The translations under genes were made by a program, and so were the position numbers. 64,000 nt of DNA. Source: Hexactinellida sp. DTS-2022 (Eukaryota > Porifera > Hexactinellida). Shown piece by piece: positions 11,950 to 23,885 of the stretch (position 1 is the stretch's first letter; each line of letters opens with the position of its first letter). Below the pieces are notes generated by a model. That model ran no database searches and was not told where the DNA came from. It saw only the letters and a list, made by a program, of their open reading frames with translations. Where the stretch lies: the NCBI GenBank assembly GCA_028753945.1, contig JAPNXP010000009.1, positions 3,968,001 to 4,032,000 on the forward strand. The letters are read 5' to 3'.

Positions 11950-13315
11950 GTATTTATCATATTCCTGCTCAAAGCCAAGATTTATCCAAGATCAAAAGTA
12001 GTAGTTGCTTGGACCGGCCATAGTTACATAGTGCAATGCACATGCTCCCCCATTTGTACGTCCTTTTGTCAGGCCACTAGCTAGGGGGAGGCTCCTTGGC
12101 TAGGTTAACTTTTGTGATATATCTGCCATTTGGATTTGTTATTGAATTGTATATTATTGGAGTTTCAATTTCCTCATGCTCACATTTTGTATTAATTCTG
12201 TACGTCGAATAATCTAGTATCGCACTTGTACGTAGGTATTGAAATTTGGGTGAATGCTACTAGTAGCATTGTATCTGGCTTCCGAGGGCTTCGCCCTGGA
12301 TCAAACTGTGGAGCTAACTGCTCTCCAAGACCCCACCTGGTGATGCGATGTTTACAAACCACAACTCCCCTTATATCAAATCCTAAATCCACCCCTATCC
12401 AGGGTCTTCATATTAAATTAATATACTCAGCTCCACTGCAATCCTCATAGCCTCACCCACTACTGCATTCTGGGTACTGGCCTGCCTTGTGTAATAGTGA
12501 TTTGTCAACCTACCTCAACCTCCTAGTCAGTTAATGGCACCACCCCAAAGAGAGGGGATTCCGATCCTGCTTCTAGGTAAATGATTAGCTCTTTCAGTCC
12601 CAACCAACATTTTCATTGCTATATTCACTCATTTACCTCACAATATCGTCAAAATATTGGATGTTGTAACATATCATCTTTTTTTCTTGAATCAAATGGA
12701 CCTTTATGTTTTTATTAAGTATCTATATGGTATGAGACGCATTTACTCCAGTCCAAACAATAATTCGAACTACATTGACCCATTTACACTAATTAGACAA
12801 TAAAACTTGAATTAAAAAAGCGCACCAAGGGGAGGCTAGCTAGGACCATGGCACCCTTTCAGGGCTGTTGATGGGGCTAACACCGCATGCGCAGTGTTAT
12901 AAATAGTACGACTATATAGTTTACATGTTGTTTATATAAAATCTGGGAGGACTAAGACCCCTAGCTCCCCAGATCTACACCCTTGCCCCTTGAGATACTC
13001 TGGCACTACCTCTGACCCAACTTGGCTTCCCTCCATTAAATTACTATCAAGCAAATGATGTCTAAGCATTCTATTAATATAGTAGTGAAAACTCTTTTCA
13101 CTACTGTACTTAAAATATATTGAAGTGATAAAATTCGACCTAACTCTGGATTCAATTCTAGTTTTTATACAGAACTTCCTCCAATTCAAGCGATGACCCT
13201 TTGTCTATGAATCGCCCAAAGTCCGCAAGTATCTCATCTCTCATAGTTGTTCTGAGGTTGGTTGTTCAGCCTTGATTCAAAATGGAATTTGTAAATACGA
13301 AAATCGGATTCAGTA
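11950..13315. other. Non-coding interior of the long-TIR insertion
   Basis: No recognisable protein is present. Two GC-richer scraps (12240-12420, and 12940-13030 with gggaggactaagacccctagc) look like decayed repeat sequence. Confidence 0.35.
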
Positions 13316-13323
13316 TACATGAT

Positions 13324-13478
13324 CAGTGGCGGCGCCAAGGGTGGTCAAGGGTGGTCAGCTGACTATCCTATCAAAGTGCTTGACCACCCTCGTAACTATA
13401 CTATATTTGGTGTTTCACCCAAAAATATCCATGCTGACCCATGGGTGACCACCTAGTGGTGGAGCACACGCGCCACTG
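13324..13478. mobile_element. Short hAT MITE (CAGTGGCGGCGCC end)
   Basis: It is 155 bp with ends CAGTGGCGGCGCC and, reversed, CAGTGGCGCGTGTG. Perfect 8-bp duplications tacatgat lie at 13316-13323 and 13479-13486. The interior has repeated gggtggtca. Confidence 0.92.
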
Positions 13479-14819
13479 TACATGATTACTTCTTATAACA
13501 TTGGAAGTGAGTCTCTATCTCAATAATAAATCTGTTCTATATCGACCTATCACTCTAATATAATCGGGAAAAATAAACAAACAAGCTAACAAAAAAAAGC
13601 ACAACAATCGAATTTTAACAATATAAATATATCGTCCCATGCAGCCAGTAAGAGCGAGATATCTCACTAATACATTTGTTTGATAAAAAGAGAGAAGAGG
13701 CTGCGTCAGTTTTAACACTAATATCTGATGGCGTTACCAAACATAAATACTAGTCATAATTGTGACTAATTATAACAGTCTAATAACTAAAATGGTAACT
13801 ATTTAAAACCACATATAAATATTTGCATGGTGACGCAACCCCACATATGGAAGTAAGTTGGCAGATCCCTCCAAATAGCAGGCTTATGGCCAGCTCACGA
13901 ACAAAACGGCCCTACAGACAGTGCCCTTGGAACTATCTCAGTCGGCCCTAGTTGCATAAATACAATTACTGAAATGGTTCACATATTTTTGGACAAAATA
14001 TTGAGGGATCAAGGTATTAAAATGGCGAGTCAAATAGCAGGATATCAAAATTCATACTCATGGATCGACAATTAATATTTAGAGTGTTTCTAATAGTTAT
14101 TAGTACGGATACCCTAGAAAAACAAGGGTTCACTCGATATGGTTACTCCAAATTGGGAGATCGGAATGTTATCACATTCTTACCGTTGCTATGGAAACCC
14201 AAAAATATTCTCACCAAATATAGTCAATATACCTATCAAAATGCTGTATATTAAGTGCTGAGCACGAATCTGACAATATAATTCGTTAAGAATTCATTTG
14301 AATGAGCTATCCTGTATTTATACTGTCGGCGATTTCGATTGGGCACCAATCTTTGAACTCCTGTAAAATTTGTTCTTCCAAAAATTCTGCTATTTGCCAT
14401 TGCTAAGTTGATCAGAACCTATAATACTACAATTGTGCAAAATTTGGCACTTTTTTCTCGAAAATGCACATTTCGACCATTTCATGCACCATATTGCTGG
14501 ACTAAACACCTAACCTATTATTAACAGATTATTATTATGTTTTCGGAACAAATTGGTTTCACAATATAAATATAGAACGTAGCATTAACATGGAATCTTT
14601 TATTCTCTACAATTTCCATGATCACTACAAATGTTGTAATTGAAATTCTGAAATCAAGCAGAGGCAAAGATTAAGCTTAAATAGATGGTTTTGTGTACAC
14701 TCTTACTAAGTCTAGTTATCCACGCTTACATTGGCTCTGCGACAAACGTGCAACCTGTAAGCCCGTATTTCTATAAAAGAAGGAGTTGTGATAAAACGTG
14801 AAGGAGATATGATATTCAT

Positions 14820-15412
14820 TCGTCTCACACACATGGCCCAAATCCTATGCGAGCTGATATAATTAAAGGTCTCACTCAAATGAAATAGCGAGCATTGAAT
14901 TATGAAAGCAGCAACAGGTCCATACTTGCTAGTGGATTGGAATTAATGAATGAGTCAAGTATACAGCACTACTTAAATTTGATTCAATAAAACGGATAAT
15001 TCGTCGCTCAAAATCCAGAGCAGAGAATTTTGATAACTTGGCTACTGCCGGAGAAATTGTAATACCTGAAAAATATATATTGACTTCGAAAGGACAGCAG
15101 TTCTTGCTATATGATTTAGGCATCCATGAAACGAGCAGACTGTTAGTATTTGGCACTCGTCAAATTCTCGATCTCCTACGGGACACAAGTGATTGGTATG
15201 CAGATGGTGCATTTAAAGTTCTCCCCATTCAATTTTTCCAGTTATACACGATTCATTGCGAGAAAGATGGATGCATCATTCCATGTGTATATGCACTGAT
15301 GTCAAACAAGCTTCAATCAACATACGATGAACTACTCAAAAAATTGAAAGAAATCGAACCAGACTTAGATCCATCATCAATTATGGTTGATTTTGAAAAG
15401 GCTCAACCATAG
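14820..15412 (+). pseudogene. FLYWCH-type MULE transposase fragment
   Basis: Upstream, degenerate frames give HTHGPNPMRADIIKGL and NYESSNRS, matching the linker after a FLYWCH finger. The clear frame 15038-15412 encodes WYADGAFKVLP (first catalytic Asp), FFQLYTIHCEKDG, PCVYALMSNK and SIMVDFEKA (second catalytic Asp), then stops. The remaining half, with the C-x2-H and catalytic Glu parts, is missing. It most resembles the MULE gene at 48729-50140. No terminal array was seen around it. The family cuts and pastes DNA. This copy is truncated at both ends and dead. Confidence 0.75.
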
Positions 15413-15929
15413 CATTCTATACATAAGGCAATGGCGCATTTATAAAATTTTGGACCAGTGATTGGTTATTTACTTAGATTTAGTAAAAAAATGTTTCCAA
15501 TTTCTTCTTCGTTAATTGGAAATTTGTAAATGAAATTCATTAATCCCACCCCTTATACCCTTTTAAAGCATCTTAAGACTAATATTTCTGAATCCATCCT
15601 CTAATGTCTCACATTACGTTTTTATAGCTTTCCAATATTCCACTAATATTTCAGAAATTTAGTCCAATACGATATAATAAGTGTAGTAATCATCAGTCAG
15701 GAGATGATATGTGTATAGTACGATGTAAATGCCAAATAAATAAGGTCTATTCTTAGAGATACACCATCATTGATTCAATCAAATAGCACCTTTGAATTCT
15801 TAAATTTTTATATCCACCCATAATTGTTGTATCCAAAATTTTTACGAATACCATTGAAGTTCCATTTTCAGTGCAACTTTCAATTCCCACTACCTACATC
15901 ACCTACTACCACTTATTTTGACTATTCGG
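15413..15929. other. AT-rich gap before the THAP gene
   Basis: It probably contains the 5' flank of the P-like element whose gene starts at 15930. No terminal inverted repeat could be matched to the 3' side. Confidence 0.35.
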
Positions 15930-16904
15930 ATGTCCTGTCTTGTCCCAGGCTGCAGGTCGAACTATTTAGGCGAAGATACTTCCACTTCAACTTTCATTTT
16001 TTCTAAAGATGAGCGATTACGAGAACAATGGTTCAGATCCATTCCTAGACCAAGGAAGGAGTATGAAGCCAACAAACATTTGAAGGTATTCAATTGGAAA
16101 TTTCACATCCTTATATGTATACTCAATTTAATTTTTATATTTAGGTATGCATACACCATTTCAGAGAAGGAGACATCGAGAGATCACGCCAATATTTGAT
16201 GGACAGCGAACTATAACTGTTCCCCGCGATAGAGTGTCTCTAAAGAAAGGTGCGGTTCCAAGCTTATTTCCTAACTGTCCTTCCTACCTATCTGATACAA
16301 ATTCAAAACCGAAGAGAATTTCAAAAGATGACAAGGAACGATTGATGATGGAAACTGCCTACACTCAGAGCTTAGCTGATAACGAGGATAAGTTTCTTAT
16401 TCATTCATTTTCTGACCTTCTAAGTTGCATTTGATTGATCTCAGGAACAGTTGGATTTCTCACCATTCCGAGGACAATTCTTTGCACTTTTTTAAAATTC
16501 TTATCACTGATTCCGGACCTATAATTGAACGTTCAGTTTTAATTGACCATGATTTGTTTATCAAAGCATTTTGCATTAACAAAATTCCGATTTGAATTTC
16601 AAGAATTTCAATTAATGAAACCAGCCAAATTGAAGGTTCACTTTATGAGGTAGATGACTTTTCCACACCAACTCATAGTGAACACACATCTACTGAACAT
16701 TCGATAAACAATTATGTCAAATTAGATATCAATGAGCTACAAAACGCAATTAACCTCGTTGAATGCGGCACACTAGATCTAGACGTAACTGACAATCTAT
16801 TTACCTGTACTGAATCCATAAAATATTTGTTGTATGTTATTGTAGGACAACTGACAAATTTAATCCATTCAAAAAATAACCGGAGGTATGATATATTAAC
16901 GGGA

Positions 16905-17258
16905 AGACTGAATAAGATCGAAAATGAAGTTGGAAAAAGATCGAAAATCTCTTATGTTGGAATAAGATCGAAAGTGTTTCTGAAGTTGGAATAAGATCGA
17001 AAATGAAGTTGGAATAAAATCGAAAGCATGTTAAGTTGGAATAAGATTGAAAATGAAGTTGGAATAAAATCGAAAGCATGTTAAGTTGGAATAAGATCGA
17101 AAATGAAGTTGGAATAAGATCGAAAGCATGTTAAGTTGGAATAAGATCGAAAATGAAGTTGAAATAAGATCGAAAGCAAGTTAAGTTGGAATAAGATCGA
17201 AAATGAAGTTGGAATAAGATCGAAAGCATGTTTAGTTGGAATAAGATCGAAAATCGTT
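16905..17258 (+). repeat. Left terminal array of the MULE, about 14 units
   Basis: Units of GGAATAAGATCGAAA are separated alternately by atgaagtt and gcatgttaagtt, giving a higher-order repeat of about 46 bp. The inverted counterpart lies at 19535-19829. The array most likely contains multiple transposase binding sites (inference). Confidence 0.9.
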
Positions 17259-17409
17259 GTTTTGGTAATTAAAGGAATCAGATTTCAAAAATGTCATAGA
17301 AGCATGCTTCCAATGGGTAGTCTATGTTAATCGATTGTGCTGAGTTTAAATATGATGTTCTTAATATCATAATATACATATTTGTTATTTTAAATGCATA
17401 GTTGTTATC

Positions 17410-17545
17410 TATTCAAGGGACGAAGGCCCGAGTGCGGACGCGAAGCGTTCGCACCTGTGTAGCGCGAACAATTTCCTATTTTGGCATTTCGAACAATTTC
17501 CTACTTTGGCATTTCGAACAATTTCCGACAATTCAAACTACCCCT
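17410..17545 (+). repeat. About 22-bp triplicated unit next to a GC-rich scrap
   Basis: The unit catttcgaacaatttcc(tac/gac) recurs three times, preceded by gcgaagcgttcgc, a short palindrome. It lies in the 3' flank of the MULE gene. Confidence 0.55.
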
Positions 17546-17753
17546 TTCTATGACTCATGGCCATTTAAAACTTCTTTCAATTTAGTTTCAAATAACTATA
17601 GACAAAAGAGGGCTATTTAAAGCTCAACAAGAAAGTTTTATATAATGATAAATGACTGAAAATTAATTTAGTCAATGAAGGGTCAACAATTTATGATAAA
17701 AGGTATAATGAGAGTAGGGATAATAAGAAAAATGAATCTTTATCTGCTTATAA

Positions 17754-19365
17754 TTATTGGAAGATCTTCATTACTCCATCGATTTTTCCGCGGCAAATAG
17801 GACATTCACGATTAGCTTGGTGTATTTCGTTTGCACATTGTTCACAAAATCCAGCATGAGCAAAATTATGATGTAGAAACGCAAAATTTTCGGTTCTCTC
17901 CTGTAGACATATAAAACATCGAGCTTCCACGCTTTCTTCGTCATCCGATGAGTGTGTTTCTTCTGTAACTGACTGTAGTTCATTCTCGGTACTAATTAAA
18001 GCTACGTTTATGTTTTCTGCCCCTATTGTCAGCGAGATTAAATTTAGATATTGGACCGTGGTATATGTCCCATTTAAAAATCGAGTTTTATAATTAGTTC
18101 GAAGTTGTGAATTTAAGCGAGATCTGAGGTTTGGCATTCTGGTAGTTTCTAATCCATCACTTAACCTCCTGTATTCCAAATCATAGTCTGACATTACATT
18201 TTCCAAGTAAGTCACAAATTTCCATATATTAGGATGATTTGTCTTGATTTTGGACTTCAAATTTTTGTGGTAGGACTCTGCACCATTATTCGTACTAAAC
18301 TCGTAATAAAACACGGACAAATTTTTGCTTCCATCTAACCATGTTTTAACGAAATATTTCTTGAACGAACTGACAAGTTCCAATTCAGCAGTAGTAAGTC
18401 CTAATAATGACAGTGAAAGAGTTGAGTATGTTGGGCGAATTTCTTCTTCAGGCAAAAAGGGTAGTGACATGATTTGGTAGATCCACTTTTTGAATGCTTT
18501 GTTAAGTTTATATAATTTACAGAGGCCAAATTTCTTAATTTTGTCATATATAGCCTTTGTAAAATGAAACCAACATCCTATTAGATTGATACTGGGATAA
18601 ACACTTCTAAATGCACTACGGGAAGATTTTTCGAAATCACACATCGCTGTTGATGGGTTGAAATTGGGAAGGATATCTTTCAGGGATAACAACACTGCTT
18701 TATAAAGCTGTTCATTCTTGCTAGTCATAAGTATATGTATAGCCTGTATAGTGTGTCCTTTAGACGGTATAAAAATGGTCATAAGTTGGTAAAAAGTCGC
18801 GGGACAACTTTGAAGGTGGCATCAAAATGAATACTATCCGATTCTCTCAATTTTGATAGCATTAATTCAGTCGCAAAAACTACTGCAGTACCATTATCAT
18901 TTGCAATTGAAAATCTGTATGTGTTGGTGTAGGAATAAACTATCAGCTGCTCAACAAACTCTTCAGGCGATAAGGGAATATTGGGTACCTCTAACTTCCG
19001 TCTTTTGTACATAGTACTTTCCAGTTTCCTAAAGGTCAGAGAAGATCCAGCTGAAGAACCACGACATCATCATCGAAAATTTCTCTTAGAGTATCAGTCG
19101 AAGACACAGCAGATCTTTTAATTCTGTTTGCTAAAACTATGCTGTCAGATTTGTACTCAGCTTGAGAATGATTGTGTCCTCTTGTCACCTCTAAAAGATT
19201 AGTTCTAGCGTCAACTCTTGCTAAACTATTACAAGCACATTGCTTTGCGAGAGTACATTTAAGATAGATAATGCCATTGTTTTCGCGATTCTTAGTATAG
19301 CTATAGCCTTCTGCTATGTAATTTCAGGAACATTTCCTTTTGCCTTCAATCAAAGAGAATTCCAT
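17754..19365 (-). pseudogene. FLYWCH-MULE transposase with C-terminal RING-like finger
   Basis: Read right to left. An N-terminal FLYWCH-type finger lies at about 19365-19160 (GYSYTKNRENNG, YLKCTLAKQC, ending RGHNHSQ), with an in-frame stop after KRKCS. The frame at 19012-18779 carries HFDATFKVVPRLF, the first catalytic Asp. After a frameshift the 342-residue frame at 18782-17754 carries AMCDFEKSSRSAF (second Asp), GCWFHFTKAI (C-x2-H) and NNGAESYHKNLK (catalytic Glu). Its last 60 residues form a RING-like motif, CFIC, then HAGFCEQC and CPICRGKI, though the third zinc ligand position is not Cys. It is inactivated by one stop and at least one frameshift. It lies between inverted terminal arrays and is their presumed transposase. 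Confidence 0.85.
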
Positions 19366-19534
19366 TTCGTTTAACTAAATACAGACATAATCTATTTGAT
19401 ATAACACTGTAATCCACCTATTCTACCGGTTCATGTTTCAATAATATACATATTGCAAATCCAAGTGCCAAAGAATAATAAAATTAAAATTTCACTTCTA
19501 TAGAAACATTACAAACGCAAACAAATCAAGAATT

Positions 19535-19829
19535 GACATCTCGATCTTATTCCAACATAACATGCTTTCGATCTTATTCCAACTTCAAGAAAATTTTCGA
19601 TCTTATTCCAACTTCAAGAATATTTTCGATCTTTTTCCAACTTCAAGAATATTTTCGATCTTTTTCCAACTTACGAGGTTTTCGAACTTATTCCTACATA
19701 ACATCCTCTCGATCAAATTCCAGCTAGGAGAATTCTTTCGATCTTATTCCAACTTCAGCTATCGATCTTATTCCAACATCAGTTTCGATATTATTCCAAA
19801 TTCAGGTTTCGATCTTATTCCGCTTTCCC
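19535..19829 (-). repeat. Right terminal array of the MULE, about 11 units
   Basis: Units of TTTCGATCTTATTCCAAC, the reverse complement of the left array unit, with spacers different from the left side. It ends at the element end just before atattaac. Confidence 0.9.
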
Positions 19830-21952
19830 ATATTAACTCAAGTATTTTCACATAAAATTCACGAATTATCACCAGCTTGTTATAGAAATATCCAGTCATC
19901 TAGTTGTTTAATTTTGCCACATGAGTGAAACCTGCTTCACATTAAAAACACTCTGGGGATAGATGGTGACTATTTTCGAATTCTTAAGGAAATAACCTCT
20001 AAGTTTAGTGACAGGGAACTTCATGTGATACTTCAAATGGATGAAGTTCATATACGCAGTGATGTATCATATAAAGGAGGTAGGATTTTGGGCGCAATTG
20101 AAATCCTAGAGATCCTGCAACAACCGTCTTTTGGCTGATGGTTTCAAGTCTAATGAGAAAATTTTCAACCATCGTGCGCCTCATTCCTTTCGGTTCTTCT
20201 TCTGCTGCTTATTTACATCCAATAATTACCAAAGCCATATTTGATATCGAGACTTGTGGTCTCTTTGTCGAAGCTTTTTGTACTGACAACTATCAGTTAA
20301 ATGTTAACCTTTATAAGTTATTTTCAGATGACGGGAAATCATTACATCCTAAGGTAGTCTCCTTGTAATCCAGATCGTAATCTTGTATTATTTTTTGATA
20401 TTGTTCATATTATCAAGTCAATACGTAATAATTGGCTGAATATAAAAGACTATGAAAATACTTTTATATATCCCAAGTTTCATGCATGTACAATTGAACA
20501 TCAAAATCCCTAAATCTATCTACCTTGCACTCAGTTAAGAATTTCTATACCAACCGCCGACATTATTTTGAATCACAGCCAGCTGACGGGGTCAAGATAT
20601 CCTACAAAATATTATGCAGCATTTGAAGATCTTCGGACCTTGTTCAAAGTTGACAAATTTTCTATCATCAGATGGCCCCAAAATTCACATCAAAAGCATG
20701 TTGGCCATCTCAGTTAGAGCGACAGAAAGTGAACTTGGCTCTGAGAATTTTTCATGAATCTACAGTTGCAGGTCTTTCTATTTTCATTAACCATCCTAAC
20801 ATTTGTAACCCCCTTCAAACTGCTGATTTTCTTAACTTCATAAGTTATATTTGGAGCATCTTCAATATTAATTGGGTCGGGAAAGACATACGTTTCAATA
20901 ATCCATATATAGCCCTTCTCCACTATAACGACGAAAGATTAGTGTTTTTGGAAAATGTTGTTAAATGGCTAGATTGTTGGAGAGCTATTCCATCAACTAG
21001 GTTTAAGCTTGCACCTCAAACGTTTACCAGTTTAGACACACTTGTCTGGCTCTTCCATTCTTAAGTAATAGATTAACCTTAGAATGTGATTATGAATATT
21101 TTCTGACCTCCCGAATACAAAACGACACATTAGAACATCACTTTGGACTTTATCGCCAAATGTCTGGGTCCCACTAGAACATATCATATTGTCAAATTTT
21201 AGAAAGTGAGCGTAAACTTCAGTTATCTAACCTTCTTAAGTTCTATATTTGAACAAGCTGGTACCGATACGATATGTATTAAAGAATATTTAAAAAGTTT
21301 TGCAGATAATGTCGAAGAAAGACATTCAGAAATTGATTTAGAATTAAAACAGATGAGTTGCTTGACATTACTAACCCTATATTTGATAACTCTCAAATTG
21401 AATGCCTTAACTATATTGCAGGGTATGCAGTGTTTTCTTATTTTAAACAATCCTCTGGATGTTCAAGTCTGCCATGATTTATTGACTTCTTCAAAAGATA
21501 TTCAAATTATTAACGATATAGGCTTTTCATTATTTAATCTGCTCGCTAGAGGTTCCCTTAAATCAGTGGTTCCCTATAATTCTTAACTCGTGAACCCTCT
21601 GATACCCGAAAATTTGGTAGTGAACCCCCAGGACATACCTAAGTCAGAACGATTTCTACTGCCAAGGGCATCGATTATATAAACAGGATGGGGGGTGAAC
21701 ATCATATGGTCTCATTAGGATGAAAAGCGTCAGTATGTAATAATTTCACAAGGTTAATCTAAAGTATACTTGTATTTATAGACGAGCGAGCGCAGCGAGC
21801 GAGTAAAAGTTTCTGGGTGAAGAGGATTTTAAAATTACATTGAGTATTACTAACAATTTATGACAACAATATTTTGCTGATTAGGGAGGATAAAATTATG
21901 AGGTGCACCAATATTGGGGGGGTGCGCGAATGCCCAAAGTCATAGGTTGTGG

Positions 21953-23321
21953 CATGGCCTACTTAATATACGGCTATATATGTCGCCGAGAAGGCCATAA
22001 AACAAAGAGGCCAGTTTCTAATTTTCAAAATGGAGAATTGATCTTTATTCGAATAATTAGCAATGATAGAGCTTAAAAGTGTATTATAACTATATAGGAA
22101 TATGGTATCCAGGTATGTCATGATCTGATGACGTTATGGTTATTTTGGTTGCGAATTAACTTGTTTTTATAGCATACTTTTAACACAGTTAAAAGCGTTA
22201 TAAATGTTCAAAATTGGAACATGGTTATACCCAGAAGTAGTAGAATAAAATATATCGAAATTATAAATGGAATGTTGACTCATTATTCCTCGGTTGCCAT
22301 GTAAAATGTTTATTTCCTAAAATGTGCCATAACTCAAAAACTATGAATGTTATGTAAACTAGGCTGGTACTAATCTATTTGGAATTGGAAACTTCCTATT
22401 CATCGATAATACATTTCCTATGCCTAACTTCAATAATTTTTGAGATATGAGATAATTAACACTTAATTCATTACAGTACACCCTCGCTAATCCGAACCTC
22501 GCTAATCCGAACCCTCGCTAATCCGAACACGGGATACTAAAATATTTTTCTAATAATAGTGGGAAAAAATCGTAAATATTGGTATATTGTAATGGAATAT
22601 CAAAGATAAGTCTCAGTAAGGAGTAAAATAGATGTTTAGTGCGGATTAACAAGGTTTGTACAATTTTGGTTCGGATTATCGAGATTCTCATTTATAGATG
22701 CCCATATGAAATGCATTACTTCACTAATCGGAACAGAATTTTTTTGAATCGGAACACCTCTGTTCGGATTAGCGAGGGTGTACTGTATTAGGTAATGACT
22801 CACTATCTCAAAGATTATTGAAGTTAGGCATAGAAAAGTATTATCGATGAATAGGAAGTTACCAATTACGGATAGATTAGTACCAGCCTAGTTTACATAA
22901 CATTCATAGTTTTTGAGTCATGACACATTTAGGAAATATACATTTTACATGGCAACCGAGGAATGTGTCAACATTACTGATTATAATTTCGATATATTTT
23001 ATTCTACTACTTCTGGGTATAACCATGTTCCAATTTTGAACATTTATAACGCGTTTAACTATGTTAAAAGTATGCTAGAAAGACAAGATAATTCGCAACC
23101 AAAATAACCATAACGTCATCAGATGATGACATATCACAATTCTGGAGGGTGCTATGTATACCTGGATACCATATTCCTATTTAGTTATAATACACTTTTC
23201 AGCTCTATCATTGCTAATTATTCGAATAAAGATCAGTTCTCCATTTTGAAAATTAGAAACTGGCCTCTTTGTTTTATGGCCTTCTCGGCGACATAAATAG
23301 ACGTATACTAAGTAGGCCATG
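21953..23321. mobile_element. Palindromic element with CATGGCCTACTTA ends
   Basis: The left arm 21953-22473 is the inverted partner of 22786-23321. The outer ends are CATGGCCTACTTAATATA and, reversed, CATGGCCTACTTAGTATA. It is flanked by ttgtgg on both sides (21947-21952 and 23323-23328). Related fragments occur at 2165-2262, 33382-33490 and 35985-36817. There is no protein. A Tigger-like MITE occupies the centre of the palindrome. Confidence 0.85.
22474..22785. mobile_element. pogo/Tigger-type MITE with TA target site
   Basis: The ends are CAGTACACCCTCGCTAATCC and, reversed, CAGTACACCCTCGCTAATCC, flanked by TA at 22472-22473 and 22786-22787. The left end repeats the ctaatccgaac motif three times. 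It is 312 bp and non-autonomous. Confidence 0.92.
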
Positions 23322-23885
23322 CTTGTGGTAAATGGACCAGTACGGACCAAGCCCTCTTTGAAAAAGCGTCCGGTATCTTACAGAACACAATATTAATAAA
23401 TCATATAGTCGAGTAATCAGAATTTAACTTGCAGATTATAACTATATTTTAAAAACTTTATTTTAAAATGATAAAATTCACCACTCCTTGTGCCGTGCAT
23501 CCCCGAGACGTGTCCCGTGCACCCCCAAGGGGTTCATGCACCACAGGTTGGGAACCACTGCCTTAAATATCCATCAGAAAATGTTTATCAATCTGTCCTA
23601 ACAATGTACGAAATATTTATTAAGATCGATAATCATCCTAAATTAAGTCGTCGATTTTATGACGGACATTGCCTTAGAAAATTAGTTGACATTTCATTGC
23701 TCGAAATAGAAAGAAATTCCATTGAAATATGGAGGGGGTGGTGTATATGTATGGTTTCAAAATGGGATATGCTTAAGAAATTGTTAACAACAGTGGTTAA
23801 TTGCATTTTATCTAAGAAAGTTAAAAATTTTAATAACATTGTAGTTGGTCGCGATAATTCAAAACTTCAAAAAATTTCTTCCTAA

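Larger units (their letters stand above)
11627..14176. mobile_element. Insertion with its own long terminal inverted repeats, inside the fold-back arm
   Basis: The left end TGTGTTAACATTCCGA (11627-11642) and right end TCGGAATGTTATCACA (14161-14176) are inverted. The similarity continues inwards through ccaatttgga, then tattagaaacactctaa and attaattgtcgatcca on the left, matching 14050-14160 reversed. The left copy is split by a hAT MITE. The interior of about 2 kb has no transposase frame. Exact ends are uncertain by a few bases, because comparison with the uninterrupted left arm of the palindrome near 10140-10155 leaves a small ambiguous overlap. Confidence 0.65.
9812..14510. mobile_element. 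Large fold-back (palindromic) element
   Basis: The left arm 9812-10740 reads as the reverse complement of 11033-11626 continued at 14177-14510. For example, agctaatacttac at the inner left pairs with gtaagaattagct on the right, and cgattgggcaccaat on the far right pairs with the left arm near 9980. The loop is about 290 bp (10741-11032) and contains ggttaacggtt-like repeats. The arms are roughly 0.9 kb with many substitutions. The right arm is interrupted by the insert at 11627-14176. Short frames in the arms mirror each other and are not genes. No transposase was found, so the family is unassigned. Confidence 0.8.
16901..19829. mobile_element. MULE transposon with tandem-repeat terminal arrays, 8-bp TSD
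   Basis: The ends are GGGAAGACTGAATAAGATCG and, reversed, GGGAAAGCGGAATAAGATCG. Identical 8-bp atattaac copies flank it at 16893-16900 and 19830-19837. The termini are inverted arrays of a GGAATAAGATCGAAA unit, and the interior holds a minus-strand FLYWCH-MULE-RING gene. It sits inside the THAP gene between RRYDILT and QVFSHK, and dropping it with one TSD copy keeps the frame. At 2929 bp it looks full length but its transposase is broken. Confidence 0.9.
21564..23560. mobile_element. hAT element inside the THAP gene, perfect 8-bp TSD
   Basis: The ends are CAGTGGTTCCC and, reversed, CAGTGGTTCCCAACC. Duplications of ccttaaat lie at 21556-21563 and 23561-23568. The interior is hAT sequence (gacgagcgagcgcagcgag near 21781, ccaaggggttcatgcacc near 23525) plus the nested palindrome 21953-23321. 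There is no transposase. Dropping it with one TSD joins RGSLK to YPSENV in frame, matching RGSLKWPS in the THAP copy at 51015-54728. Confidence 0.92.
15930..23885 (+). pseudogene. THAP/P-element-like transposase, split by a MULE and a hAT
   Basis: ATG at 15930 opens MSCLVPGCRSNYLGE (THAP, C-x4-C). A 59-bp GT-AG intron (16086-16144) precedes VCIHHFREGDIE (C-x2-H), then PRDRVSLKKGAVPSLFPNC. After a frameshift the body runs to RRYDILT at 16900, where a MULE interrupts. It resumes at 19838 with QVFSHKIH, then LQMDEVHI (catalytic Asp), KGGRILGA, CTDNYQLNVNLYK (second Asp), KACWPSQLERQKVNLAL (20690-20750) and NDTLEHHFGLYRQMSG. At RGSLK (21556) a hAT interrupts. The end, YPSENV... to LQKISS, is at 23561-23885 and includes KWDMLKKLL. 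Stops near 20368 and 21062 plus several frameshifts make it inactive. P-family elements cut and paste through an N-terminal THAP DNA-binding domain. Confidence 0.88.

Noticed and set aside
19533-19855. Serine/phenylalanine-rich frames of repeating SYSN
   Set aside because: They are translations of the MULE terminal array, as is the frame at 16837-17079.
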